From the NCBI GenBank assembly GCA_029747015.1, contig JAKOGI010001254.1:78501-142500 (forward strand): a stretch of 64,000 nt of DNA, in the 5' to 3' direction. This document shows, piece by piece, positions 42,991-55,362 of this stretch (the stretch's first letter is position 1; each line of letters opens with the position of its first letter). The DNA comes from Carnegiea gigantea (taxonomy: Eukaryota > Streptophyta > Magnoliopsida > Caryophyllales > Cactaceae). A program made the translations under genes and the position numbers. Under the pieces are notes generated by a model. It was given only the letters and a program-made list of their open reading frames with translations, was not told where the DNA came from and ran no database searches.

Positions 42991-43960
42991 GGATGAATGA
43001 GCTCATTTGGTGATAATGAGAATCCATCCGGTAATGGGAAGAGCAGCATCACACATTCATCGAAAATCAAGGGAGTTCATCATTACCCTAAGCACTTTGG
43101 CCACCACCTAGGCCTAATGTGGCCCACTGATTGTGAGTTGTATCCCTCACCCCTTCCTTACTCTTCATATCATATTTACATTTTAGAGGAGCATTCCATG
43201 TGAACATTTGATGGAGGCACTTTGTTCAGGTTAGGTTATTTAATGTGCATCTTTTTTTTCTCATTCCTTATTCTCCAATGTTGTGATACTGTGGTAGTGA
43301 GAAAGCTATTTGAGGTGAACTTTGATTGTGATTGGCTTATATGGATAGATTGTGAGTGTGAATTTCATGAGTTGTGAACTTGTAGTGCATTATTAATGGG
43401 TTCCTAGGAGCACAGGCAATGTATATAGTTGGATTTAGGGTACTTATTACATTTACATTACACGTATGCATTCATGGATCGTGATCTTGTGTCATTTATC
43501 TCATACAAGGTATTTTCCTCTCTCTTATTTATTCATACTTCTTCTTTCCGTTTTTCCTTTTCTTCTCTTTTCTTTTCTTTTTAGGACTCCTACTCCCGCA
43601 ATAAGGACATTATGCATTTACAATGTAGGGATGAGGAAGTCATTCCTCTAACATTTTTGAAAAAGAAAGGAAAAAGTGGGAAAAAATTCAAAAACTCCAA
43701 AAAAATTTCTAATTTTTCTTATAAATGGTGAGTTTTTAGGGGGAATGTGCAACTTTGGTCATAATGATCACTTTTACCTTGGATTCGAATGCCATGTAAT
43801 TAGGGTGCGTATGATAGATATTAGGTCTAAATTTTTGGTAACTCGTGTTTGGTTTTGACCCAATATATAAGAGTAAGTATCATATGTGAACTGATGAAGT
43901 TTTGAGCCAAATTAGACCACTTTATCACTTATGGTTATTTTGCTTTCTTCCATTAGACGT
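42991..43960 (+). other. 3' untranslated region of element 4, first part
   Basis: This is non-coding sequence with T- and A-rich stretches, cut at 43960 by element 2 and resuming at 52845. The 60-80 residue ORFs here show no similarity to the element proteins. Confidence 0.6.
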
Positions 43961-45238
43961 TGATCAAACTACCGCAAGCACACAGGTAGCCATATTATAG
44001 ATAAAGATACCGTTTCTCATGGACTAATGTAACTTACCGAGTCTTGTCTGTCAGAGTGTGCTAAGTAAAATTCTAATTCAAAGGGTTCGATTTAACAACT
44101 TCTAGTTCACTATTCTGAATCAATCAAAGAGAAAATATGTCTGGAATTCTCGTAGTTATGAAAGAATATTGGATCAAAATGACTAACATGTGCTTTTCTC
44201 TAATCGGTTAATCTCGACGAAACGCAATCTATCCCGAAATTTGACCTACTCTTTCGAAATCCATCAAATTTGTCCAAACTAAGCAAAAGTCGTTCTATTA
44301 AAATAATTTACCTTAATTAAATTTGATATGTTCGATTACTCTCTAGTCCTCCTAACATGCAAATCTCTCTTTCTAGACGACTCCATGTTAGGTTTAATCA
44401 AGTGGTCCAACAACCAAATATCACCTTTCATTTTTTCATTCATTTGCTTCAAGTAAGCAAGTAAATTCTGGCCAAAAATCCACTAACAACATGAATAACA
44501 CTTGACAGAACAAAATCAAACCAATCATGAAAACAAGCACAATTCTATAAATTAAAACATGATCCAGCAACACTTACATAAACTACGAAATCCCTAGACA
44601 AAAAGTAAACTACTCACATATGATTAAAAATTAAATAAACTAACCAACAATCTGGTGAAATTTGAATAAAGATCTGACTGAGATAGCCTTCAACCAAGGC
44701 TTCAAACCGCCTTGAAAACCAAACACATACACTCAAAATTTCTCACCAAAACTAAAATCAAACTAGAAATCTTAAAAGAAATAACAAAAATTAAGAAGAA
44801 AAAGAAAACTATGCTAAAGCTCTAATATATGCTTTTGTTGTTGTCCTCGTTCTGCTGTTGTAGAACGAGCCCTTTTATATAGGGGCTCAACTGATCTCAG
44901 CCTCACAGCCGAATGAAGACGAAGGGGCAGCAGTTTTATGCTCACCATGGTCCGTTGCAGGTACCACGGTCCGACCGTGGTCAGGGCTGAAACCGGCTTT
45001 CTGCTCTTTTCTTGTTCCACGGGCGTAGCAACTCATGGGTGTCCATAGGGGAGGTCATAATACATCTATTTATTGTCAAATACTGGTAAAAAGGCTGAAA
45101 ATCATGCGAAACACATCAAACAACTATACCCAAGCACAAATCGAGAATAGGAGTATAAATAATATTATTAAGCATATAATTCTCCTAAAAATTAACACAA
45201 AATAGCCTTAAAATGATGTACACATTAAGCACTTATCA
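43961..45238 (-). repeat. 3' LTR of element 2
   Basis: The LTR is 1278 bp. It keeps a good TATA box (sense TATATAAAAGGG, 44870-44881) and the perfect palindrome accacggtccgaccgtggt at 44963-44981. In sense it starts TGATAAGTGC. Confidence 0.9.
44870..44881 (-). promoter_or_regulatory. TATA box in the 3' LTR of element 2
   Basis: The sense strand reads TATATAAAAGGG. The partner LTR reads ttctagagg here, so that copy has lost the box. Confidence 0.75.
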
Positions 45239-47119
45239 AACTCCCCTATGCTTAAATGGCTGCTTGTCCTCAAGCAATGCTTAAAAAAAAAAAAAAAAAA
45301 ACCTATACATAACCTCCTCAAGATAGACATAGTAACATTCAAATGACAAAGCTGATCCAATGGTAGCCTAAAAATATGCAAAAATAATTAATAAACAGAT
45401 GAAGGAATGAAATTTTCGAAAACCCTTTGATAGACCACAATTTCAAACTTGAACCAATCTTCCCCCAAATCATCAAATAAAATCATTTCAACACATGAAA
45501 TAACTAAGGGTAGCAAGGCCAGTAGAACATTATTATAGTTATGTGGCTCTCATCACTCATGTGTTCAATAATAATGAAGGTTCTCTCAATTCTCATTCCT
45601 TAAACTCAAATCTACCATAAGCTTGACAAGATTCTCAAATTTACCATCACTAAAATGCAAACTCACTAGACAATTATGAGGACTTTCATAGGGTTGTAAT
45701 GTGGCTATGGGTAAAGGTAAGAGGGGAACAAATGGTTTGGAAATCAAGAGCTAGAAGCTAAGACTAAGAGCTAAACAATTCTAATGCATCATACTACATC
45801 CTTCTTAGACCATTACATTTTATCAACAAAATAAATCCCACATTGAAGAGAGAAAGAGTCGAAAATTACATTAACAATAACGTACAATCGCAACAAGGCT
45901 AACATTTTTTTTTTTTGTTGTTTTTTTCCTCATTTTTGTTTTCCTTTTTTTCATTCTTGTTTTTTGTTTTTGACCCTTTTGCTCTTTCTTTTTTTCCAAA
46001 AAGGATAGCCAAGAGGAGATCCATAATGAATATTAAATTTCAACTCTTCTCCAAACTTTGTACAATAAAATAGGGGATTTATCCAAATCTCACATCCCTT
46101 CACCAAACAGCTAAAATTCACTAAAAGTAACAATCCACCTTACTAGTGTCCTATGATGCAAAAGGATGAAACACTCCTCTAGTTTTGGCTTAAAGGTAAG
46201 TATTTGGCCATGGACTATAATAGGAGGTTTAAATCAAGAAAAACGGATATAGGCTCAAAAGGGTTAGCAAAGGATACAATACACAACAAAGGTGACTATT
46301 TGGACGTAGGATTTCAACAAATCAAAGAAAAATAAATAAATTATCTCAATCATATTGTCTAAGCACATATGCAAAATGTGGTTTTGAATGAGAATCAAAG
46401 CAAGTTCTAAGGGAATGACATCAAGGAAGAGTCACGCATGAAAGAAAATATGAGACTAAATTGATGAATAGCCTTTGAAAGCCCCAAATCTCATGCGACA
46501 TCTACCAAGGTCAAAACTAGCTCACTAGCGAACACATGCCAAAATCATGTAAAGACTCATCGAGTTAAAACAACTCGCATTCAACATGTGGTCAAAACAT
46601 GGAATTCAACTCAAAAAACTCATTCACAAATATTTTATGCATAATTCGGGAGAATCACAGGATCAAACTAAACCATAGAAGCCTACCAAATCTATAACGA
46701 TCATCATTGGAGGGATTTTTTTTGTTTATCTTTCTTTTCATATTTTTTTTAATTTGGTTTTTGACTCTTTCTAACAATGAAAACTAAATTGCAAAGGAAC
46801 TCAAAAAAAATTAAAATGCAACCTAGAATAAAAAGAAAACTAAATGCACTATTAAACAAAACTAAAACCAAAATCAAAAACTATAAAAACTACCACTAAC
46901 TACATATACAAAGTACAAACATGCCAAATATAATGACTAACTCCCATATGCTTAAATCACACATTGTCCTCAATGTGGGTGCATAATAGAAAAAGAGAAG
47001 GGGGTAGCACAGAGCAACTAGAAAAGGGGTGGTGGCGGAGGATGGGGTGGTTGACCATAAAAGATATGTCAATCCCACTAGATCTCTAGACATGCCCTAT
47101 AGTCTTGGAAATATTGTAT
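45239..47119 (-). other. Polypurine tract and 3' untranslated region of element 2
   Basis: The sense strand next to the LTR reads AAGCATAGGGGAGTT (45239-45253), the polypurine tract. The rest is non-coding and collinear with 655-2393, with poly-A/poly-T tracts (45282-45300, 45908-46000). Confidence 0.75.
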
Positions 47120-48334
47120 CTAGGAAGCAAGCAACCCACGAAGCTCATCATGGCGCTCTTAGACAAAGTCCCAAAGAGTGGCATTTTCAGAAGCAACAAA
47201 TGCTCCGAGGGAAACTTTCTCCTCTTGAATGGATCAAAGTGTGCCTTGGTTAAAATAGTCAGGAAGGGTGGTTGAGAGGAAGAACTAGGTCCAGCTTGAC
47301 TAGAGTGACGGGCTGGATGATGGGGTGCGGGTCGAACAACCCCCTCATCACCAGGTACCGAATAAAGTTACCTCGATGAAGTAGGGTGGTTCGATCAACA
47401 TTAGAAAGCGACAAAAGCTAGTCCTCAGGGTGAATCCAACATAAACGGTCAGTCTCAACTTTACAAAAAGTTCATAATCTCAAAAGCAGCTTGATTAACC
47501 ACTCGGACCTGGAAACTCTACCCTCAGGGTTGGGCTCAACTCCTAAAAATCTAGCAATAGTAGTCACAATCCCACCAATGACTATCCTACCTTATTCTAA
47601 CAGTAGCACTATGCAATTGCCTGGTTAAAAATGAACCTGGGTCATGCTGGACTCCATCAAGCATACAGGATAAAAAGTACAACTTAGATGATCTCGGGAC
47701 ATTCAGACTATTGTCCCGAGCAAAAAGGGAATAAGCCAAAATACGGTGGGCTGCTCTAATGCAAGGGTTCCTAATATGTGTGCATTTTGATGAACTGGTG
47801 CTATACCTAACACTCCCAAAAAGTTCATCCCATGACGCATTTGGTTTGAATTAGCAGGCGACTTGGTGGTGCGGTAAATCCATGCTAGGTGGAAAACTGA
47901 AAATGCTGTTAAAGGCACCTAAGTTCATCTCGTAAAATTGACCCTGTAAATAAAATAATATATATCTAGCTTGACATTAAGGCCTTCTAGTGACCTCTAC
48001 ATGGAGTATACTTAAGAATTCTATGGGTCATGTCCCGATATGTATGCTCTTTCATTTCTAAAAAGTGTCCCATATCACCTCTTGCAAACAACCATCTAAT
48101 ATCATCTAACATTCCTAATCAGGCTAACAAATGCTAATCATAATATCTAGTTGCTACAACCATGTGTTCATTTAAACAATTGTACCTAGCAATATAATCT
48201 GGATGTGTCAAGCCAAGAGGGTGAGGAATGTTACCTCTAGCACGTGTAGTTTGGGATGTCTTTTAAGGTTGAGGTGGTGCTTGATATGATGAACCAACCT
48301 CCTTGGTGCTCCTTTGTCTCTTAGTTGCTACCAT
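47120..48334 (-). pseudogene. Third ORF (ATHILA ORF-1 type) of element 2
   Basis: The start MVATKRQRSTKEVGSS is at 48334. It reads better than the element 1 copy: HPLGLTHPDYIARYN, IRWLFARGDMGHFLEMKEH, FYEMNLGAFNSIFSFPPSMD, RYSTSSSKCTHIRNPC and YFLSCMLDGVQHDPGSF are legible with scattered stops. A tail with HHPAPHSS-like residues follows. The GFPP-like block (SFPP here) is shared with ATHILA ORF-1 proteins. The stop is at 47120-47122. Confidence 0.8.
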
Positions 48335-48955
48335 TGTTGTAAAAAATAAATAAGAACCAAATCTAAATACTAAATAAGAAAATTTGAAGAAGAAAATGAA
48401 GAAATTAAGGAAAAAGAAAAAGAAAAAGATAAAAGTAAAGGATGGGTATGGTGGATGAGATGAGTTTGAAGAAAAAGAAGAAGAAAGAGAGGGAGTTTAT
48501 GGAGAAAGATGAAAGATTGAATGAAAGGGGATGATTTTGGGTGAAATTGAGTGAAAATGGTGATAAAATGAGGAAGATTAAAGATGTGAGATATGGAGAG
48601 TTTAAAGAGAGAAAATAGAGGTAGAGAAAGAGTGTGTTGAGAGGTTGAAGATGAAGTGTCAGGGAGGTGAATGGGAACCACGATCAAAAACCTAGACCGT
48701 GGGCTATAGCAGTACACGATGGATTGTGGGTTCACCATGGTTTGATCATGGTGTCTGCTAGACCACTATATTTTTATTTTTTTATTTTTCTGGGTGGCAT
48801 CCCACGGTCGTGGTTCTAGGGATCGAGCCATGGTGGCTAACATTTTATTCATAGTTTTTTTTTTTTCCTGTTTTGTCTCTCTTTTTTTTTAACAAACTAC
48901 AAAAATAGTAAAAATAAAAGGTAAGGAAAGAAAAAAGGAAAAAGAACTTAGGTCG
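48335..48955 (-). other. Spacer upstream of third ORF, element 2, with palindrome module
   Basis: The spacer is collinear with 3606-4310. The block 48670-48835 carries cacgatgg, caccatggtttgatcatgg and ccacggtcgtgg words, the same module as in the LTRs. No TA tract is present. The Ser/Phe/Leu ORF 48370-48738 is low-complexity and probably not a gene, although a similar frame exists in element 1. Confidence 0.6.
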
Positions 48956-49180
48956 CCTCCCAAGAAGCTCTTGTTTAAGGTCAAGAGCTTGACCCTTCTT
49001 CTATGCTTGGTCTAGATCAGATAGTGTATAGACATTGACTTTATCCCGGACCACAAAGCCAAACTTCTTCAGTCGAAGGTACCACTGTAAAAGTTCAGGC
49101 TGAAGGTCCTTCATTTTCATGATATGGTTCCAAAGCGCATAATCCGCATACAAAACAAAGCACACTCATGCCTTATCAGG
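48956..49180 (-). pseudogene. Pol remnant of element 2: RNase H end joined to pol tail
   Basis: The sense strand reads YADYALWNHIMKMKDLQPE and LLQWYLRLKKFGFVVRDK, similar to the end of RNase H. It then passes directly into VNVYTLSDLDQA, the pol tail found in element 1 near 4390. Everything from the middle of RNase H to the end of integrase is missing. Confidence 0.6.
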
Positions 49181-50139
49181 CGAGTCACTATGAACCTGTT
49201 CAACCCCCAAATCAAAATCTACATCAAATCCTTCCATGGCAGGCATAGAGAGAACTGCTTGCATGAACCTACAATAGTTGCTCATAGAAGACTCATTAGG
49301 CATAGGGACCTCAACTCAAGCATGTTAGGTGGTATAGGAGTAGGAAACTCCACTTTAACATACCGTTAGTCAGGATCCTCATAAGAGATCTAGCCAGAGT
49401 CAGGAGGATTATCACAATTCAAGACATCCTCCATATCAATCTCAGGGGAAAGGGGTAATGCATCCAATAAAGAAGAATTAGGGGAAACCATGTCTTCCTT
49501 CGTATGACTAAACCCAGCATGGCGCCCTTCCACCTCAAATGTAATCCGTCCCTTTCTCACATCAATGTGGCACCCAGCTGTAGCCAAAATGACCTGACCT
49601 AGGATAATTTGAGCATCGTCGGTCTCAGGCATATCCACTATAATAAAGTCCTCCAATACCCAAATATCTCCTATGTTGACGGGCACATCGTCCAATCTGC
49701 CTATAGGTTGCGTCTCAAAACCATTAGCTAATTGTAGTGAAAAAGGTGTGGCTAGTAATGGTCCTATGTAAAGTTTATGAAACAAAGAATATGGCATTAT
49801 ACTAACGCTTGCACCTAGATCATATAGAGCTCTCTCAGCTTCTACTTTTCCTATAATATAGGGAATAGAAAACTCTGTAGTGTCATTCTCTTCAAATGTG
49901 GTAATTTTGCCACCATTGTTCCGTTCCTTACTTCTAGCCATGATTATTTCCCCACCCTCTTCCATTGGTACATCCTCGGGGTCAATTAAGTCCTCTATTT
50001 CTTCCTTCAAAGTGATGCAGTTACAATGCTTACAAGGGTTAGGTTTGGGCTTGCTAGGAAGTTTGTCCAGGGGCATAGATGAAAAAGTAGCTTTTTGGAC
50101 AATTTGGGCTTCTAACATCCTATTATGAGTTGTAAGCAC
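49180..50139 (-). pseudogene. Gag end fused to a protease of another Athila sub-lineage, element 2
   Basis: The 249-residue open frame 50139-49390 begins with the element 1-type gag end (LTTHNRMLEAQIVQ) and KPKPNPCKHCNCITL. It then changes to FSIPYIIGKVEAERALYDLGASVSIMPYSLFHKL (in parts), FSLQLANGFETQPIG, NIGDIWVLEDFIIVDMPE and AQIILGQVILATAGCHIDVR. The active site is YDLGASVS; ILGRPF is changed to ILGQVI. It differs throughout from the protease of element 1, so the piece is foreign to this family. Sense sequence continues with a SYEDPD block and NESSMSNYCRF to about 49180. Confidence 0.78.
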
Positions 50140-51429
50140 ATCAACCTTTGAGGTTAATTACTTAATGCACTTATCCTATTTTTGTTGTGTCATAAGCATA
50201 CTTTCCATCATTGCTTCTAAATTGGACTTTTGAGGTAGTTAAGAAGGGAACGAGGACCTTTGAAAACCAGGGTGTGGTCTACCATTCATAAGGGGCACAA
50301 GTGATGGGTTTGGATTAGATCTATAGGAGAAATTCGGATGATTCTCCAACTCGGATTATATGTATTAGAATAAGGGTCATTGACCGGTCTCGAGTTGGAA
50401 TTTTGAACATAGTTAACTTCATTAGGGTCTTAGGAAAAAGGACTCCCCACTTAACAGTTTAAAGTTACATGCTCAACAGAACCACAAAATTTCACAAGTG
50501 GAAGGGGCACTAGAATTCACAGCATTAACATTCATTCAGTCAAGTCTTTGAGCAATAGCATCTACTTTAGTAGAAAGTAAAGTAAGCACATCAACTTCAA
50601 GCTTTTCTCTAACTAGTTTGGGTTGGCCTCGTTTGGTGGACCATTAAAAATTGCTGAGTGTCATTTCCTCAATCAGATTATAGGCTTCATCCCTTATTTT
50701 GCTTATCAAGGTTCCTCCTGCCGCCACATCAATAGTAAACCTCACAAACTGGGTCACGCCATTATAAAAGGCCTAGATAATCATCCAACATTAAAGACCA
50801 TGATGGGGGCTTAAGTATAGCAAATCTTAAAATTTGCTCCCAGGCTTCATAGAGTGTCTCTTCATCTTTTTGTAGGAAATTGGGATCTAATTTCTCAAGC
50901 TTGTTGTTTTGCTCGAAGGGAAAAACTTAGCGAGGAAGGCTATTGTCAAATCATCCCAGGTGGTAATGCACCCAGATGGCAACGAGTGTAACCAGGCCCT
51001 TGCATTATCCCTCAAGGAGAAAGGAAATAGGCGCAGGTGAATCGCATTAGTGGAGACTTCATTAAGCTTTAATGTATCGCACACCTCTAAAAAGACCGAG
51101 AGGTGCAGAATCGGGTCTTCCAAAGGCATTCCTCCAAACTGGGATTGCTGCACTATCGACATGAGTGTTGGTTTGAGCTCGAAATTATTGGCATCAACAG
51201 TAGGGCGAGCAATTCTTGAGGCGATCCCTTGGACTCCAGGAGTAATAAAATCACGAAGCGTTCTCCTTCGGTTATCTCCTTCACCCGCCATGCTTGTTGG
51301 ATTCCTTTTAACCTCACATCTTTGTTCTTCAATCCTTTGCTTTTTCCTCCTTAAGCGGAAAGTCTTTTCAATCTCAAGATCAGGTTTATACAAGATCAGA
51401 CTTCGCATAAACAGGAAAATTTTCTGCAA
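50140..51429 (-). pseudogene. Gag of element 2
   Basis: The open frame 51429-50887 (180 residues) reads MQKIFLFMRSLILYKP, RRTLRDFITPGVQGIAS, FELKPTLMSIVQQSQFGG, LHLSVFLEVCDTLKLNEVS, HLRLFPFSLRDNARAWLHSL and WDDLTIAFLAKFFPSSKT. This is the Athila gag core. Downstream pieces in shifted frames continue to the PSSLVPQKSNLEAM-type region near 50230. It is less damaged than the element 1 gag. Confidence 0.87.
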
Positions 51430-51540
51430 GCACTATCACCAACACTACCAACACAATTAAACAAGAAAAGAAAAAAATAATAAAAGACAATGAAATACTT
51501 CGTCACTTTTGCAAGACTAACTCAATAGCCAACAGTTTAG

Positions 51541-51558
51541 TCCCTGGCAATGACGCGA
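51541..51558 (-). other. Primer binding site of element 2 (tRNA-Asp type, decayed)
   Basis: The sense strand reads TCGCGTCATTGCCAGGGA, which matches the tRNA-Asp complement at 14 of 18. Three of the four changes are transitions. Confidence 0.8.
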
Positions 51559-51564
51559 AAAACT

Positions 51565-52844
51565 TGATCCACCTACCACAAGTGCATGGGAAGCCGTAGT
51601 ATAGATAAAGATATCGTTTCTCAGCGACTAAGGTAACTTACTGAGTCTTCTCTGTCAGAGTGTGCTGAGTAAAATTGTAATTCAAAGGGTTCGATTTAAC
51701 AACTTGTAATTCACTATTCTAAATCAATCAAGGAGAAAATATGTCTAGGAATTCTCATAGTTATGAAAGGGTACTGGATCAAAGCGAATAACATTTGCTT
51801 TTCTCTAATCGGTTAATCTCGAGGAATTGCAATCTATCCAGAGATTTGATTTATTCTTTCGAAATCAATCAAATTTGCCTAAACTAAGCAAAAGTCGTTC
51901 TTCTAAACTAATTTGCTTTAATTCAAGTTAAATATCTTCGTTTATTCTCTAGTCCTCCTCACATGCAAACCTCTCTTTTAAGACAACTCCACATTAGGTT
52001 TAATCAAGCAGTCCAACAATCAAATATGACGTTTCAGTTTTTCATTCGTTTGTTTCAAGTAAGCAAGCAAATTCTACCCAAAAATTCACTAACAACATGA
52101 ATAACACTTGGCATTATGAAATCAAACCAATCATGAAAACAAGAATAGTTCTATAAATTAAAACATGATCCAACAACGCTTGCATAAACTACTAAATCCC
52201 TAGACAAAAAGCAAACTGCTCACACATGATTAAGAATCAAACAAACTAACTAACAAATGGCGAAATCTGAGAGAAAGGTTTGACTGAGATGGCCTTCAAC
52301 CAAGGGCTTCAAACCACCTCGAAAGCCAAACATATACACTCAAGATTTCTCACCAAAACTAAAATCAAACTAGAAATCCTAAAAGAAACAACAAAATTTG
52401 AGACGAAAAAGAAAACTATGCTAAAGCTCTAATCTATGCTTTTGTTGTTGTTCTTGTTCTACTACTGCGCAACAGGCCCTTTTCTAGAGGGGCTTGATTG
52501 ATCTCAGACACACAGCCAAAGGAAGACGAAGAGGCAGCAGTTTTATGCTCACCATCGTCCGTGGCAGGTACCACAGTCCGATCATAGTCTGGGCTGGAAT
52601 CAGCTTTCTGCTCTTTTCTTCCTCCACGGGCGTAGCAACTCGTAGGTGCCCGTGAGGGAGGTCAAAATACATCTATTTATGGTCAAATGCCGGGTAAAAA
52701 GGCTTTAAATCTTGTAAAACCCATCAAAGAATTGTATCCAAGCATAATCGAGAATGGGAGTATAAATAATAATATTAAGCACATAATTCTCCCAAAAATT
52801 AACATAAAATAGTGTTAAAAGATGTACACACTAAGCACTTATTA
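51565..52844 (-). repeat. 5' LTR of element 2
   Basis: The LTR is 1280 bp and aligns with 43961-45238 throughout. In sense the first dinucleotide is TA instead of TG. The TATA box is lost (52475-52486) and the palindrome is degraded (52568-52590). Confidence 0.88.
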
Positions 52845-54025
52845 GAGACTCATTCAAAGTTGTCATTGTCTAGATTTTTCCCCAACTCTCATTGAGATCA
52901 CATATTGCATTTGCATGAATTATAAAGGGAAAGAGACATTCATTGTGGAAGCATGAAACCACATTACCCAACAAGCCTTCCCATGTGGTTTATGGTACCC
53001 CTTATTACCCTTTTGAGCCTTAATTATAACTATTTTCTTTATGTGAATCATTTTCTTTAACCCTTAGATGACCATGATATTCCAAACCTAAGCCAGGACT
53101 AAAGATCGATGCCAATTAAAAGGGTCATTATTGGGAGAGGATGTTCTGTGGTGAAAAAAGAATAAATTGGATATCAAGTGTTGATGTTCCACTCTTTGAA
53201 AAAAAGCAAAAAAGGGAAGAGATTGTAAAAAAATGAAAAGAAGAGAAGAATAAAGGTTTTGGCATGAAGGTCTTAGTAGGTGTCTAAGTCACCAACTTGT
53301 ATATTTGGGGAAAAAAATTAGATTGCAGTGATTATTAGGGATGTAGATGATGTTCATGACAGGATTTGTTGTGGCCAATTAGTTTTGGCTAGGTAGCTCC
53401 TCATTTCTTCTAGAACATGTGTCCACTCCCTATCCTCAACTGAGCCTCCTTACAACCTATAAAAGTCCTCTTGATCAGCAACTCACATATGTACCTTAAT
53501 GGTGGAGAATGAGAGTGAGGTCAAACTATTAGTAGAGTGCATCTTTTGGAATGAGATTGAAAAGAACTATATCAACTTTAAAACACATGGGAAGAAAGTT
53601 CACGTAATCGAAAGTCAGTTAGCCATTACTTGCTCATCGTTAAAAACGGGTAGTATGAATGCATGGTTGCAATCTAAGAGGACCAAGGATCTTAGCTGTG
53701 TACCTGTGCACGTGCTAAGCACATCTTTGTCAATAGGGTGCGTCCTTTATTAGAGGAGTGTATTATCACTCCATGGACTTGCTTTGCGAAATTTTGTAAA
53801 AAGAACAAAAAGATTTTCAATTTTTCCTTGTCTTCTCTTTTTCTTCTTCAAAGACTTTGTGTGTATGTCTTCTATAAAACCTTACGAGACCGCACTCTTC
53901 CACTTGGGGGGGCAAAGGGGTTTAAAGGGTTTGTTGCATATGCTAAATGCAACCGTTACGCCAATGAAAAGATTATTGCCTCGTGTTTTACTTGAGGGTG
54001 AGCAAAATCTACATGTAAGGGTATT
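52845..54025 (+). other. 3' untranslated region of element 4, second part
   Basis: This continues 43960 after element 2. It is non-coding. A G-rich run (53905-53930) and a weak tract acatgtaagggtatt (54011-54025) precede the LTR; the latter is the candidate polypurine tract. ORFs of about 85 residues (53499-54053) have no recognised similarity. Confidence 0.6.
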
Positions 54026-55362
54026 TGTTCAATTTCTAATTGAACTATTTTAACATCCCTTGTGCTTGATTTTAGCTGATAAATAACTCTTAACATAGTA
54101 ACTTATTAACATCTGTGTTTGGTAGGTTTAGAAATAAAGAAGTCCAAAGTTGCAGTAATTTACACCCCATTTAGAAGCCTAAAGCTACGAATGTGCTAAA
54201 AAGGAGCAGCAGGCATGCCAACCCTTTTTCCAACTGTGCCACATAAGAAAACAACATAGAACATAGGAGCAACAAAATGGCACGGGCAACTTATTGCCAC
54301 GTCATATGCCCGTGCCACCTCCCCATTTTAGGGAACTTGAAGAAATGCTTAAGAACTGAAGGCAGAAGGATGACATGCCTAGACCCTACCACCTAGCACG
54401 CCCATATCACTTTGTTGGGTCGCAATTACTTAAATAACATTTAGGGTAAAGAAAAAGGGGGAGAAGATATTTTCTGAAGGTTTTATCTGAGTTAATTTTT
54501 TTTATAGTTTTTCTCTTTCTAGTAGTTCATTGTAGACTCAAAAGCCTCCACTAATAAAATTGAATCATTTGCCTCAATTCATGCATTGATTTAATGCTCT
54601 TCCTCAAATTAGTGTTAATTTTATTTTCTCCCTTCTAAACTCTCAACAATCATCTGTTTTTTAAACCCCAAATATCATCCCCCAAATAAATGGGTTTTGA
54701 TGAACAAGGGTTATGGGGAGATTATTGGTACAGTCCAAGTAATTTGAGTCATTAATCCACTCCTCAAAACTTTGATCTTTCTTTTGTTATTCATCTATTC
54801 TTCAAAGCTCTTTTTCATTGATTCAACTATGGTTATGAAGTCTCAAGTTTTAAGGTTCATCAATGGAAGTTAGTTGGAACTTATTGATCTTCAATGATGC
54901 TTAATTCATGATTTATTGGATATAGAGTAAACAAAACCATCACCAAGATGGATTCCATTAGTGGGTAAGTTTCTCTCTCTTTACTTTTATTGCCTATTAT
55001 TAGAGTAGATAATCATTAATCTTAGGTTAGATTTTTCTTTTAAGGTTATATATTGAAGATTGTTGGGAAATATTTGTATTGGTGGCCATGTCATGCCAGT
55101 GGCCATGTCATGCCCTATGACCACCCTTTTCTATGTGTTTTTTGTGTTAATTGCTTGTTTAAGGCTAGTAGAATAGTTTAGAATGATTTCACTAAATATA
55201 ACTTAGAATCTCTAGTAGATTAGATTATTAGACTTGCTTTTTAGAGTAATTTAGATTAGTGAATCATCTTAATTCCCTCCAGAAGCGAGTCAAAACTAAG
55301 TAATCCTCTATCATCTCAAAGGATGACATTCTCCTTTTCTCACTGCCGAAAAATCTTCTTCA
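54026..55362 (+). repeat. 3' LTR of element 4
   Basis: It begins TGTTCAATTTC and ends ATCTTCTTCA. It aligns with 33830-35113, including ataaataactcttaaca, gaacataggagca, acttaaata and the gtcatgcc words. It is followed by atagt, the near-copy of attgt at 33825. Confidence 0.85.

Larger units (their letters stand above)
43961..52844 (-). mobile_element. Element 2: Athila-type, same family as element 1, internally deleted mosaic
   Basis: LTRs at 43961-45238 and 51565-52844 are close relatives of the element 1 LTRs. In sense it has a primer site, gag, a protease of another sub-lineage, a scrap of RNase H, the pol tail, a third ORF and a polypurine tract. RT and integrase are missing. No clean target duplication is visible: the nearest match is tagac (43954-43958) against gagac (52845-52849), offset by two bases. 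It lies in the 3' untranslated region of element 4. Confidence 0.88.
33830..55362 (+). mobile_element. Element 4: Athila-like retrotransposon nested in gag of element C, itself hosting element 2
   Basis: A related LTR pair (33830-35113, 54026-55362) encloses a tRNA-Asp-type primer site, gag, protease, RT, RNase H, integrase and a third ORF on the plus strand. The flanks attgt (33825-33829) and atagt (55363-55367) match at 4 of 5. The gag of element C reads across the empty site. Element 2 (43961-52844) interrupts the 3' untranslated region. All ORFs are broken. Confidence 0.88.

Noticed and set aside
43954..52849. tagac/gagac as target duplication of element 2
   Set aside because: It requires a two-base offset from the TG end of the LTR, so it is noted but not claimed.
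53499..54053. Three ORFs of 84-89 residues in the 3' region of element 4
   Set aside because: No domain or conserved motif is visible, and the position is in the untranslated region of the element; they are treated as chance.
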